Source: JAEXOD01 sp964652025
Lineage (GTDB): Bacteria; Bacteroidota; Ignavibacteria; Ignavibacteriales; Melioribacteraceae
DNA length: 64,000 nucleotides
NCBI GenBank assembly: GCA_964652025.1
Contig: CAZYZX010000005.1
Span: 124,001-188,000 of the forward strand
Direction: 5' to 3'
The translations under genes were made by a program, and so were the position numbers. The notes beneath the pieces are model-generated. The model ran no database searches. It worked only from the letters and a program-made list of their open reading frames with translations, and was not told where the DNA came from. Positions 1 to 9,800 of this stretch are shown one piece after another (within the stretch, counting starts at the first letter, position 1; the number at the start of each line of letters is the position of its first letter).

Positions 1-1
1 T

Positions 2-838
2 GCAAAAGTATTAGGAACAATAGAAGATTTTACGGATATTGTTAAAAAATATAATGTAAAAGAAGCTATTATCTGTTTAGATAAAAGGATGGAAGAAGTA
101 GTAATAGATTTATTAAACAAAAGTATGGAAACGGGAGTTAATTTAAAGATTGTACCCGATTTATACGAAATAATTAGCGGTCAAGCAAGAACAGCACAAA
201 TTTATGGATTCCCACTTATTAATATTATGCCACAGTTGATGCCGGAGTGGGAAATGAAAATGAAAAGGTTAATAGATTATACTTTTGCAATATTAATACT
301 AATATTAACACTACCAATAACAATTTTAACTGCAATAGCAATTAAATTGGAAAGCAAAGGTCCTATTTTTTATAAACAACTACGCTCAGGTTTAAATGGA
401 GCTCCATTTTATGTTTATAAATTTAGGAGTATGGTTCAAGATGCAGAAAAACTAACCGGTCCAGTATGGTCTTCTAAAGATGACCCAAGAATTACAAAAG
501 TTGGTAGATTTATAAGAAAAGTTAGAATTGATGAAATACCACAGGTAATAAATATATTACGTGGGGAAATGTCATTAGTTGGTCCAAGGCCAGAGCGCCC
601 ATATTTTGTTGAACAACTATCTAAAGAAATTCCGTTATATAAAAGAAGATTAACAGTAAGACCGGGATTAACGGGCTGGGCTCAAGTAAAGCATAAATAT
701 GATGAATCTATTGATGATGTGAAGATGAAATTAAAATATGACCTGTTTTACATTGAGAATATGTCCTTAAGAATGGATTTAAAGATAATTTTTAGAACTG
801 TTTTTGTAGTACTTTTTGGAAAAGGTCACTTTGATTAG
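2..838 (+). CDS. Polyprenyl-phosphate sugar-1-phosphate transferase (WcaJ/WbaP type), 5' end outside the window
   Basis: Transfers a sugar-1-phosphate from a nucleotide sugar to undecaprenyl phosphate, the first membrane step of exopolysaccharide or O-antigen assembly. The frame is open from base 2, and the residues before the first ATG (base 89) read like the Rossmann-like middle domain of large enzymes of this family, so the gene is cut by the window edge. The last ~200 residues are the bacterial sugar transferase domain: one hydrophobic membrane segment (LIDYTFAILILIL), then KFRSM with DA, RIDEIPQ, SLVGPRPE and PGLTGWAQV, all the usual catalytic-domain motifs. A GT2 gene follows after 17 bases, so this is the start of a polysaccharide cluster. 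The sugar cannot be read from the sequence. Confidence 0.88.
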   Translation, partial: AKVLGTIEDFTDIVKKYNVKEAIICLDKRMEEVVIDLLNKSMETGVNLKIVPDLYEIISGQARTAQIYGFPLINIMPQLMPEWEMKMKRLIDYTFAILILILTLPITILTAIAIKLESKGPIFYKQLRSGLNGAPFYVYKFRSMVQDAEKLTGPVWSSKDDPRITKVGRFIRKVRIDEIPQVINILRGEMSLVGPRPERPYFVEQLSKEIPLYKRRLTVRPGLTGWAQVKHKYDESIDDVKMKLKYDLFYIENMSLRMDLKIIFRTVFVVLFGKGHFD

Positions 839-855
839 ACTATGAGGAAATAAAA

Positions 856-1575
856 ATGGATAGATCCTTAATAATAATTCCAACCTATAACGAGTTGGAT
901 AACATTAAAACATTACTACATGATTTATTGGAATTATACCCAAATGCAAATATATTGATAGTAGATGACAACTCTCCCGATGGAACCGGAGAATACGTTT
1001 TGCAAAAAGGAATGCAAGATAAACGTATAAAAGTATTACAAAGGGAAGGAAAAATGGGACTTGGAACAGCGTATGTTGCTGGCTTTAAATATATGCTTAA
1101 AAATGGTTACGATAATGCTATACAAATGGATGCTGATTACTCCCACGATCCAAAGGATATTGCGCGATTTATGAAGCGATTAAATGAAGCTGATGTTGTT
1201 ATTGGAAGCAGATATGTAACGGGTGTAAATGTTGTAAACTGGCCCATGAGTAGGCTGCTTTTAAGTTATTTTGCAAATATGTATAGTAGAATTGTTACAG
1301 GATTACCTATAAAAGATGGTACAGGTGGATTTAAAGTATTTAAGCGCAAGGTATTAGAGTCTATTGATTTAGATAAAATTAAATCTAATGGTTATTCATT
1401 TCAAATAGAAATGAACTTTAAAGCATGGAAAAATGGATTTAAAATTGTTGAAGAACCAATAGTTTTTACAGATAGAGTTCAAGGTAAATCTAAAATGAAC
1501 AAAAAAATTGTTTTAGAAGCTGTATTTATGGTTTGGAAACTACGATTTTTAAGTATGTTTGGTCTGCTTCGGTAA
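856..1575 (+). CDS. Polyprenol monophosphomannose synthase-like GT2 glycosyltransferase
   Basis: A 239-residue family 2 glycosyltransferase of the dolichyl/polyprenyl-phosphate mannose synthase group, which moves a hexose from a nucleotide sugar to a polyprenyl phosphate. Seen: the IIIPTYNE start, the VDDNSPDGT nucleotide-binding motif, the MDADYSHDP metal/substrate motif and the GSRYV and GTGGFK segments typical of the soluble type without C-terminal membrane helices. GAGGA lies 7 bases before the ATG and supports the start. The product would feed extracytoplasmic glycosylation or surface glycan synthesis with its neighbours. Mannose is the usual donor sugar in the family, but glucose or another hexose is possible. 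Confidence 0.85.
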   Translation: MDRSLIIIPTYNELDNIKTLLHDLLELYPNANILIVDDNSPDGTGEYVLQKGMQDKRIKVLQREGKMGLGTAYVAGFKYMLKNGYDNAIQMDADYSHDPKDIARFMKRLNEADVVIGSRYVTGVNVVNWPMSRLLLSYFANMYSRIVTGLPIKDGTGGFKVFKRKVLESIDLDKIKSNGYSFQIEMNFKAWKNGFKIVEEPIVFTDRVQGKSKMNKKIVLEAVFMVWKLRFLSMFGLLR

Positions 1576-1579
1576 TAAA

Positions 1580-3565
1580 ATGATAGATATTTCTATTATT
1601 ACAGTAAATTATAACGTTAAAGAATTTGTATTAAACTTAGTTATTTCGTTAAAAAAAGCATTAGTAGATTTTTCCTATGAAATAATTGTTGTTGATAATG
1701 CATCACAAGATGGGAGTGTAGAATTTTTAAGGGAAAAATTTTCAGATATAAATATTATAGCCAATAATAAAAATTTAGGTTTTGGTAAAGCAAATAATAT
1801 TGGTCTATCTTTAGCAAAAGGGAAATATATATGTCTTATAAACCCAGATGCAATTGTTAAAGAAGATACTTTTAAGGTGATGATAGATTTTTTTGAAAAT
1901 ACACCAAATGCGGGCTTAGCTGGTTGCAAAGTATTAAATCCTAATGGTACATTACAATTAGCTTGCAGAAGAGGATTTCCAGGTCCATGGACTTCGTTTA
2001 CAAAAGTATCTGGTTTAAGTACATTATTCCCCAAAAGTAAATTATTTGCAAAATATAATTTAACATATTTAGACGAAAATAAAACATATGAAGTAGATGC
2101 CATAAGCGGCTCGTTTATGATGTTTAGAAGGGAAGTATATGAAAAAGTAGGTGGTTTTGACCCCGATTTTTTTATGTATGGAGAAGATTTAGATCTATGT
2201 TATAGAGTACAAAAAGCAGGCTATAAAGTTTATTATGTTCACAAAACAGAGGTTATACACTATAAGGGAGAAAGCACCAAGCGCAGCAGCATAGATGAAA
2301 CAAAAATGTTTTACGATGCCATGCAAATTTTTGTGAAAAAGCATTTATCAAGCTCGTTTATTGTTACATTTTTGTTAAGCCTTGCTATTAATATTAGAAA
2401 ATTTATTGCTTTTTTTAATCTGTATAAAATACCCATTTTTTCTGCATTATTAGATTTTTTACTTTATTCTTTTGGTGTTTATTTAGCAGAACAAATTTAT
2501 AGTAATGAACATTGGCTAGGATTTCCAGAAATATATAAACCAGCTATTTATTTTTCTCCCGCTGCTATTCAAATTTTAATTTCTTTTTTAAGTGGTGCAT
2601 ATAATAAAAATCGATTTTTAATTTTACGCAGTTGGTTAGGATTAATTGTCGGTTTATTTGTTATTACATCTTTAACATTTTTCTTAAAGCAATATGCATT
2701 TAGCAGAGCTGTGGTGCTTATTACATTTTTGTTATCTATTATTTCGTTTTCTTTGTGGCGTATTATTTTGAAGGTATTTTTTAAGATAGGAGTTGGTGAA
2801 ACTGCAAATACAAAAACTCTTATTGTTGGAACGGGAGATAAAGCGCGATTATTAGCAACAAAATTAAAAAATAATTTTAATGTTTTAAATAATGTAGTTG
2901 GGTTTATTTCGTTATCTCAAAAAGAAATTGGATTAGAAATTAGTGGTTTAAAGGTTTTAGGAACTGAAGAAAATATAAAAAAAATAATATTAGATAATAA
3001 GATTGAAAAAATAATTTTTAGCTCTGATGAAATTAGTTTTGAAAGTATTTTTTCTATAGTATCATCTTGTAGAGATTTAAATGTGGACTTTTTAGTTAGT
3101 GGGGAAGATCATGATTATTTGGTCGGTAAATCTACGGTTACCGTTCTTAAAGATGTTCCTTTATTAAAAGTGCATTATAATATTACTTCGCCTTTGCATA
3201 TAATTTCTAAAAGAATTTTTGATATAGTAGTTTCATTTATAGTTTTAATATTTATTTATCCATTTGCATTTATAATAAAAAAATTAATTGGTGTTGATTT
3301 TGAATTTGTAAAACTTATTTTAGAAGTTCCTAAAGTTTTAGTTGGTAAAAAAAGTTTTGTGGGACCCAAGGAATTTAAGGACTTACAAAATTTATATTTA
3401 GGTAAACCAGGTATAACGGGGTTGTGGTATACAGAACAAATTGACTTAAATGATAGTGCAGAAATAGAAAAATTAAATTTATTTTATGCTAAAAATCAAA
3501 ATATATGGTTAGATATTGAAATATTAGGTAAAACATTATCTAAAATATTTATTAAACAGGAGTAA
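1580..3565 (+). CDS. GT2 glycosyltransferase fused to a degenerate WcaJ/WbaP-like sugar-transferase module
   Basis: 661 residues in two halves. Residues ~1-255 are a rhamnosyltransferase-like GT2 domain (IITVNYNV, VDNASQDGS, INPDA, FDPDFFMYGEDLDLCYR). The rest follows the plan of a large polyprenyl sugar-1-phosphate transferase: several membrane helices ending in an FSRAVVL segment, a Rossmann-like domain (TLIVGTGDKARLL), another membrane hairpin (KRIFDIVVSF) and a C-terminal piece keeping only SFVGP and PGITGLW. The KFRSM...DA and DE(I/L)PQ motifs intact in the gene at 2-838 are missing, so the transferase half is probably inactive. The ATG at 1580 is preferred over 1559 because it follows the previous stop by 4 bases and begins directly with the GT2 fold. 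Role inferred: membrane-anchored glycan chain extension. Confidence 0.8.
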   Translation: MIDISIITVNYNVKEFVLNLVISLKKALVDFSYEIIVVDNASQDGSVEFLREKFSDINIIANNKNLGFGKANNIGLSLAKGKYICLINPDAIVKEDTFKVMIDFFENTPNAGLAGCKVLNPNGTLQLACRRGFPGPWTSFTKVSGLSTLFPKSKLFAKYNLTYLDENKTYEVDAISGSFMMFRREVYEKVGGFDPDFFMYGEDLDLCYRVQKAGYKVYYVHKTEVIHYKGESTKRSSIDETKMFYDAMQIFVKKHLSSSFIVTFLLSLAINIRKFIAFFNLYKIPIFSALLDFLLYSFGVYLAEQIYSNEHWLGFPEIYKPAIYFSPAAIQILISFLSGAYNKNRFLILRSWLGLIVGLFVITSLTFFLKQYAFSRAVVLITFLLSIISFSLWRIILKVFFKIGVGETANTKTLIVGTGDKARLLATKLKNNFNVLNNVVGFISLSQKEIGLEISGLKVLGTEENIKKIILDNKIEKIIFSSDEISFESIFSIVSSCRDLNVDFLVSGEDHDYLVGKSTVTVLKDVPLLKVHYNITSPLHIISKRIFDIVVSFIVLIFIYPFAFIIKKLIGVDFEFVKLILEVPKVLVGKKSFVGPKEFKDLQNLYLGKPGITGLWYTEQIDLNDSAEIEKLNLFYAKNQNIWLDIEILGKTLSKIFIKQE

Positions 3566-3567
3566 AA

Positions 3568-4518
3568 ATGGCAAAAACAGTTTTAGAATTTGAAAAGCCA
3601 ATAGTAGACTTAGAAAATAAAATAGAGGAGATGAAGAAATATCAAAATAGTTTAGATATTTCTGATGAAATAAAAGGGTTAGAAGAAAAAGTGTTAAAAT
3701 TGAAAAAAGAGATATACAGCAATTTAACACGCTGGCAAATTGTACAATTAGCAAGGCACCCAGAGCGCCCCTATACATTAGATTATGTGTATTTGTTAAC
3801 ATCAGATTTTGTAGAACTACATGGAGATAGACTTTACCGAGACGATAAAGCCATAGTGGGTGGTTTTGCAACTATAGAAAATGAAAAAGTAATGTTAATT
3901 GGACATCAGAAAGGACGAGATACAAAGTCTAACATTTACCGAAATTTTGGCATGGCTAATCCGGAAGGATACAGAAAAGCACTTAGATTAATGAAACTTG
4001 CAGAAAAGTTTAATTTGCCTGTTGTTACTTTTATTGATACACCCGGTGCTTACCCAGGTTTGGAAGCTGAACAGAATGGGCAGGCAGAAGCTATTGCACG
4101 CAATTTATTTGAAATGAGTAAGCTTAAAGTACCTATTGTTGTTGTAATTATAGGAGAAGGCGCTAGTGGCGGTGCTTTAGGTATTGGTGTTGGGGATAGA
4201 ATTTTAATGTTAGAAAATACTTGGTACTCTGTTATTAGTCCAGAGTCATGTTCATCTATACTTTGGCGTAGTTGGGATTATAAAGAGCAAGCTGCAGAAG
4301 TGTTAAAACTTACTCCTAAAGATTTATTAAAACAAGAAATAATTGATAGAATAATTCCAGAACCATTAGGTGGTGCTCATACAAATCCAAATGAGATGGC
4401 AAATACACTTAAACATGTATTACTTGAAGAAATTAGTAAATTGAAAAAGATTAAACCAGAAAAATTGGTGGCAAATAGAATAGAAAAATTTGGAAAAATT
4501 GGAGTATTTAAAGATTAA
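3568..4518 (+). CDS. accA: Acetyl-CoA carboxylase carboxyltransferase subunit alpha
   Basis: The alpha subunit of the carboxyltransferase that moves the carboxyl group from carboxybiotin to acetyl-CoA, giving malonyl-CoA for fatty acid synthesis; it works with AccD in the cytoplasm. At 316 residues it has the family's usual length. The N-terminal helical region (LEFEKPI, coiled coil to ~residue 50) is followed by the crotonase-like core with GHQKGRDTK, FIDTPGAYPG, EGASGGALGIGVGD and SPESCSSILW, the characteristic AccA signatures. AGGAG lies 5 bases before the ATG. It starts 2 bases after the glycosyltransferase stop and a thioesterase follows after 1 base, so it is co-transcribed with them. 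accD is not in this window. Confidence 0.97.
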   Translation: MAKTVLEFEKPIVDLENKIEEMKKYQNSLDISDEIKGLEEKVLKLKKEIYSNLTRWQIVQLARHPERPYTLDYVYLLTSDFVELHGDRLYRDDKAIVGGFATIENEKVMLIGHQKGRDTKSNIYRNFGMANPEGYRKALRLMKLAEKFNLPVVTFIDTPGAYPGLEAEQNGQAEAIARNLFEMSKLKVPIVVVIIGEGASGGALGIGVGDRILMLENTWYSVISPESCSSILWRSWDYKEQAAEVLKLTPKDLLKQEIIDRIIPEPLGGAHTNPNEMANTLKHVLLEEISKLKKIKPEKLVANRIEKFGKIGVFKD

Positions 4519-4519
4519 T

Positions 4520-4933
4520 ATGATAAGCAATAAAACAATTATTAGGGTTAGATACGCAGATACTGATAAGATGCAATTTGTTTATAATGGTAAATATTTA
4601 GAGTATTTTGAAGTAGGGAGAACGGAATTATTAAGATCAATAGGGTTACCTTACAAGACGATTGAAGATAATGGATATCAACTACCATTATTAGAGGCAA
4701 ATGTTAAATATATAAATGCAGCTGTTTATGATGATTTATTAGAAATTGAAGCGGTTAATTCGGTTTTATATAGTGCTAAAGTTAGGATAGACTACACAAT
4801 AAGAAGATTTGATTCACAAGAAATTATTTGTACTGGTTATACAGAGCATATTTTTATAAATAGTGAAACCAAAAAAGCCGTTAGACCCCCAAAATTTTAT
4901 ATTGATACTTTAGCAAGGTATTTTAAGGAATGA
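4520..4933 (+). CDS. Acyl-CoA thioesterase, YbgC/4-hydroxybenzoyl-CoA thioesterase type
   Basis: A single hotdog domain of 137 residues that should hydrolyse an acyl-CoA or acyl-ACP thioester. The N-terminal motif RYADTDKMQFVYN...YLEYFEVGRTELLR matches the YbgC/4HBT signature, including the conserved aspartate of DTD and the YxxYFE helix. The ATG one base after the accA stop is chosen; the longer reading from 4490 would overlap accA by 29 bases and add a stretch (MEKLEYLKIN) foreign to the family. It sits between accA and a flippase gene, so fatty-acyl turnover is likely, but the substrate chain cannot be told. Confidence 0.85.
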   Translation: MISNKTIIRVRYADTDKMQFVYNGKYLEYFEVGRTELLRSIGLPYKTIEDNGYQLPLLEANVKYINAAVYDDLLEIEAVNSVLYSAKVRIDYTIRRFDSQEIICTGYTEHIFINSETKKAVRPPKFYIDTLARYFKE

Positions 4934-4940
4934 CCTTTGA

Positions 4941-6401
4941 ATGTTAAGTAAAATAAAAGAATTATTTAAAGATACAGCTGTTTACGGTATTAGTACAATT
5001 ATTGGGCGTTTTTTAAGCTTTATATTAGTCCCTTTTTATACCCACTATTTAAGCGAAGCAGATTTTGGTATATATAGTAATATTTATGCATACATAGCTT
5101 TTTTTAATATAATATATATTTATGGCATGGATGCTGCTTTTCTTAAGTACTCCTCAGTTGCAGAGGGGGATAAAAAGAAGGATGTTTTTTCTACTGCTTA
5201 TTGGGTAGTTTTTTTAACTTCGTTTTTTTTAAGTGTAATTATTATAGTTTTTAAAACGCCATTTGTGTTTTTAATGCAAGTACCGGTTAAATATAATTAT
5301 TTTATTTGGTATGTGGTTTTAATACTATTTTTTGATACATTAGTGTTAGTACCTTTTGCAAATTTAAGGCTTAAACGTAAAGCAGGAACGTTTGTTTTTA
5401 TAAAAATGTCTTTTATATTAATAAATATTGCACTTATTCTTGTTTTTATTTTAAAATATAAAAAAGGGATTGACGCAATTTTTTTAAGTAATTTGCTAGC
5501 TTCTTTTATTACATTTTTAATGGTTTTACCAGAGATTTTAAAGAACCTTAAATTTAAGATAGATAAAGCAGAGCTAAAAAAGATGTTAAAATTTGGTTTG
5601 CCATATTTGCCTGCAAGTTTATCTGCAACAATTGTACAAGTTATAGATAGACCCATTTTAACCGCTATTACAAATGATGCAACTGTTGGTATATATACCG
5701 CTAATTATAAACTGGGTATATTTATGATGTTGTTTGTAAGTATGTTTCAATATGCATGGCAACCATTTTTTTTACTTAATGCAAAAGAAAAAAATGCAAA
5801 AGAAATATTTGCAAAAATACTTACACTTTTTATATTAGCAGCCTCTATTATTTGGGTGTTAGTTACTTTATTTGTTGATAATTTTGCTAAGCTGAAAATT
5901 GGTCATAGTACAATTATAGCAGAACCATTTTGGAGTGGATTATCAATTGTGCCAATAATTTTGCTTGCTTATGTTTTCCATGGTATGTATGTAAACTTTA
6001 ACGCTGGAATTTATATTGAAGAAAAAACTAAATATTTACCTTATGTAACATTTTTTGGTGCCGCTATTAATGTTGTAGCAAATTTAGTATTAATTCCATT
6101 TTTTAGTTTAATGGGTGCTGCTATAGCAACGCTTTTAAGCTATTTAGCTATGAGTTTAAGTTTATATTTTATTACTCAAAGGTTTTATAAAATTAATTAT
6201 GAAATTGGAAAAATTAGTAAAATATTTGCTCTAATAATAATTGTTGGATGTTTTTATTATTATTTTTATTTTAATAATCTATTAAGCATAACCAATAAAT
6301 TTATTGTTGTAATTTTATATTTGGTTATGTTATTTTTATTAAAAGTTATAAACAAAAAAGATTTAGAAGTAGTTAAGCGAATAGTTTTAAGAAAAGGATA
6401 A
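4941..6401 (+). CDS. Oligosaccharide flippase family protein (Wzx/MATE-like)
   Basis: A 486-residue integral membrane protein with about 12-14 hydrophobic helices across its whole length and the N-terminal pattern of polysaccharide biosynthesis flippases (DTAVYGISTIIGRFLSF, then LVPFYTHYLSEADFGIYS). This family moves lipid-linked sugar units from the inner to the outer face of the cytoplasmic membrane. The position downstream of three glycan genes supports a role in flipping the repeat unit or another lipid-linked precursor. There is no clear Shine-Dalgarno site; the gene begins 7 bases after the thioesterase stop, so translational coupling is possible. The exact substrate is unknown. Confidence 0.88.
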   Translation: MLSKIKELFKDTAVYGISTIIGRFLSFILVPFYTHYLSEADFGIYSNIYAYIAFFNIIYIYGMDAAFLKYSSVAEGDKKKDVFSTAYWVVFLTSFFLSVIIIVFKTPFVFLMQVPVKYNYFIWYVVLILFFDTLVLVPFANLRLKRKAGTFVFIKMSFILINIALILVFILKYKKGIDAIFLSNLLASFITFLMVLPEILKNLKFKIDKAELKKMLKFGLPYLPASLSATIVQVIDRPILTAITNDATVGIYTANYKLGIFMMLFVSMFQYAWQPFFLLNAKEKNAKEIFAKILTLFILAASIIWVLVTLFVDNFAKLKIGHSTIIAEPFWSGLSIVPIILLAYVFHGMYVNFNAGIYIEEKTKYLPYVTFFGAAINVVANLVLIPFFSLMGAAIATLLSYLAMSLSLYFITQRFYKINYEIGKISKIFALIIIVGCFYYYFYFNNLLSITNKFIVVILYLVMLFLLKVINKKDLEVVKRIVLRKG

Positions 6402-6406
6402 AGTTT

Positions 6407-6862
6407 ATGAAAAAAGTAAATATAAAAGTAAAAAGAATTTCAGAATCATATAAAGATATTCCCTTGCCAGAGTATGAAACAGAGGGTGCAAGCGGAATGG
6501 ATATAAGAGCAGCAATAGATGAAGAAATGATAATAAAAAGTGGCAGCTTTGGGTTGGTTCCAACTAACTTAAGTGTAGAAATACCAAGCGGATATGAGTT
6601 GCAAGTTCGCGGAAGAAGTGGGTTAGCTGCAAAACATGGAATAGGGATTTTAAATGCACCGGGTACAATTGATAGTGATTACCGCGGTGAAATAAAAATA
6701 ATATTATTTAATTTTGGAGCAAAAGATTTTAAGATTAAAAGAGGTGATAGAATTGCTCAGTTAGTCTTAAGCAAAGTATACAAGGTAGATTGGGAACAGA
6801 CCGAAAAAATAAATTTAAGTAAAAGAGGCTCGGGTGGTTTTGGACACACGGGGAATAATTAA
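6407..6862 (+). CDS. dut: Deoxyuridine 5'-triphosphate nucleotidohydrolase (dUTPase)
   Basis: Hydrolyses dUTP to dUMP and pyrophosphate, keeping uracil out of DNA and supplying the dTMP pathway. All five trimeric-dUTPase motifs are present in order: ASGMDIRA; VRGRSGLAAKHGI; GTIDSDYRGEIKI with the catalytic aspartate; RGDRIAQLVL; and the C-terminal RGSGGFGHTG lid that closes on the active site. At 151 residues it is of normal length. It lies 5 bases after the flippase gene and 11 bases before dnaE, so nucleotide-pool hygiene and replication genes sit in one transcript. Confidence 0.97.
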   Translation: MKKVNIKVKRISESYKDIPLPEYETEGASGMDIRAAIDEEMIIKSGSFGLVPTNLSVEIPSGYELQVRGRSGLAAKHGIGILNAPGTIDSDYRGEIKIILFNFGAKDFKIKRGDRIAQLVLSKVYKVDWEQTEKINLSKRGSGGFGHTGNN

Positions 6863-6873
6863 AGGAGGTATAC

Positions 6874-9800
6874 ATGGCAGATTTTGTTCATTTACATAAT
6901 CATTCTCATTATAGTTTGCAAGATGCAGCTTGTTCAATTGATGCATTAATTAATGCTGCAAAAAAGCATAATATGCATGCTTTAGCTTTAACAGATCATG
7001 GTGTTATGTATGGTGTTTCTGAATTTTACAGAGAGGCAACAAATGCTGGAATAAAGCCAATAATAGGAATGGAAGCTTATATTACAGCAAGTGGAAATAG
7101 ATTTGATAAAGGTAAAAATGTTGATGGAAGTGGTAAAAAAAATTATAGAAATTATTACCACATTATTTTATTAGCAAAGAATAACACTGGGTATAAAAAT
7201 TTATTAAAGTTATCTACATTAGGCTTTGTAGAAGGTTTTTACTATAAACCACGCATAGATTTTGAATTATTGGAAAAATACAAAGAAGGTTTAATTTGTA
7301 CTAGCGGCTGTATTGGCGGTCCAATTTCTGCACTATTAATTAGTAACCAAATAGATGAAGCCAAAGCAATGGCTATTAAGTATAAAGAAATATTTGGTGA
7401 TGATTTTTATTTAGAAATACAAAACCATGGTTTAGAAAAAGACAAAATAATTTTAGATCGGATGCCTAAGCTTAGTAAAGAGCTTAATATTAAAATGGTT
7501 GCCACTAACGATATACATTATATAGAAAAAGAGCATGCAATAGCACATAATATTTTACTTTTATTTGCAGATAAAAATCCTAATACAGATTATAATCAGT
7601 TGCGCTATGGCACAGATGAAATATATTTCAAATCTGCTGAGCAAATGAAAGAGTTGTTTAAGGACTATAAAGGTGCTATAGAAAATACATTAGAAATTGA
7701 AGAGAAAATTGATTTTAAGATGGATAAAGGCGGGTATTTATTCCCCATATTCCCAATTCCAGAAGATAGCAAGACCAAAGATTATGATAGTTATTTTGAA
7801 GAATTAGCATATAATGGGATGGAGAAGAGAATAAAAAACATTACTCCGGAAGTAACAGAGAGATTAAAATTTGAAATAGAAACAATTAAAAAGATGGGTT
7901 TTACGGGTTACTTTTTAATTGTACAAGATTTTATAAATGCTGCAAAAAATATGGGAATACCAGTTGGACCTGGTAGAGGAAGTGCTGCTGGAAGTATGGT
8001 AGCATATGTTTTAGGAATTACGGATGTTAATCCATTAGATTATGATTTGCTTTTTGAAAGATTTCTAAATCCATCTAGAAAATCCATGCCCGATATTGAT
8101 ATAGATTTTGCCGATGATAGACGCGCTGATGTAATAGAATATGTAAAGAAAAAGTATGGGGAAAGTTCTGTAAGCCAAATAATATCATTTAACCGACTTT
8201 CATCCAAAGCAGTATTAAAAGACGTTGCCCGCGTGTTACGAATTCCGATACAAACAGTAAACCAAATTAATAAACAAATTCCAACAAAATTTGGTAAAGT
8301 GTTTACTTTACAAGATGCATTAGACAAAGTTCCAGAGTTAAAGTGGGTTAAAGATAGTGATGATGAAAAAATACAAAAATTAATTAAGTATGGAAAAATA
8401 TTAGAGAATTTAAACCGAAATGCATCGCGTCACGCAGCAGGTGTTGTAATTGCACCGGGAGAAGTTAGCAATTATGTACCTTTAATGAAGGGGGAAGAGG
8501 ATAACATGCTTGTTACCCAATTTGATAAAGACGAGCTAGAAAAAGCTGGTTTATTAAAAATGGATTTTTTGGGTTTAAGCACATTAACAATTATTAACAA
8601 AACAATAGATTTTATTAAAAAAACACGTGGTATTACTGTAGATATTAATAAAATACCACTTGACGATAAAGCAACATATGACTTATTTTCACGAGGTCAA
8701 ACAACCGCTGTATTCCAGTTCGAAAGTTCGGCGATGAGGGAATATTTAAAGCGTCTGGTTCCAACATCTATAAAAGATTTGGCAGCAATGAATGCTTTAT
8801 ATAGACCAGGACCAATGGATTATATCGATTCTTTTATTGCGCGTAAATTTGGTAAAGAGCCTGTAGAATATTTACATCCTTTATTAGAACCAATATTAAA
8901 AGAAACTTATGGTATTATAGTATATCAAGAACAAGTAATCCAAATTGCAAATAAAGTTGCGGGGATGTCGCTTGCAGATGCAGACTTATTGCGCAGAGCA
9001 ATGGGTAAAAAAGATGCTGAAACTATGATGAAACAGAAGAAGATATTTCTTGAGCAAGCAGAAAAGAATGGAATATCTAACAAAGTTGCAGAAGCAATTT
9101 TTGATGACATAGATAAGTTTGCAAATTATGGATTTAACAAAAGCCATGCAGTAGCTTACAGTATTGTTGCTTATCAAACTGCTTATCTTAAAGCGCACTT
9201 TTTACCAGAGTTTTTAGCAGCTAACTTAACAGTAGAATATGAAAAAACCGACAAAATATCAATTCTGTTAGAAGATTGTAGAAAACTAAAGGTTAAAGTA
9301 TTAACACCAAGTGTAAATAACCCATCTGTTTATTTTGATGTTGAAAATGGAAAAATAATATTTGGTTTGGCAGCTATTAAAAATGTTGGTGTAAAGGCAG
9401 TTGAAGAAATTATAAGAGCAAGAAAAGAGAAAGGGAAAGATTTTACAAGCATTTTTGATTTTTGTAAGAGTGTAGATACACGAATTGTAAATAAACGAGT
9501 AATAGAGTCTTTAGTTCTTGCAGGGGCTTTTGATGACATAAAAGGAAGCAGAGCACAAAAATATGCTGCAGTAGAAAAAGCAATAGAATTTGCCTCAAAA
9601 GCTGCTAAGGGTGGATCTGATAATATGGACAGCTTATTTGGTGATGAAGTTTTAGAAATTCCTGAACCAGAATTACCAAATGTTGCACCTTGGGATATTA
9701 AAGAAAAGTTATCAAAAGAAAGGAATGTATTGGGCTTCTATTTAACGGGGCATCCGTTAAACGATTACATTATAGAATATAATTCCTTTGCTGCAAGTGG

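Noticed and set aside
1675..2103. 142-residue minus-strand frame opposite the GT2 fusion gene
   Set aside because: Antisense to a conserved GT2 domain and without recognisable motifs.
590..3775. Shared CCAGAGCGCCC string in the sugar transferase (about 590) and accA (about 3760)
   Set aside because: Both encode a conserved PERPY by chance in unrelated families; not a repeat element.
4490..4519. Earlier start for the thioesterase
   Set aside because: Would overlap accA by 29 bases and add residues the family lacks; the ATG at 4520 fits better.
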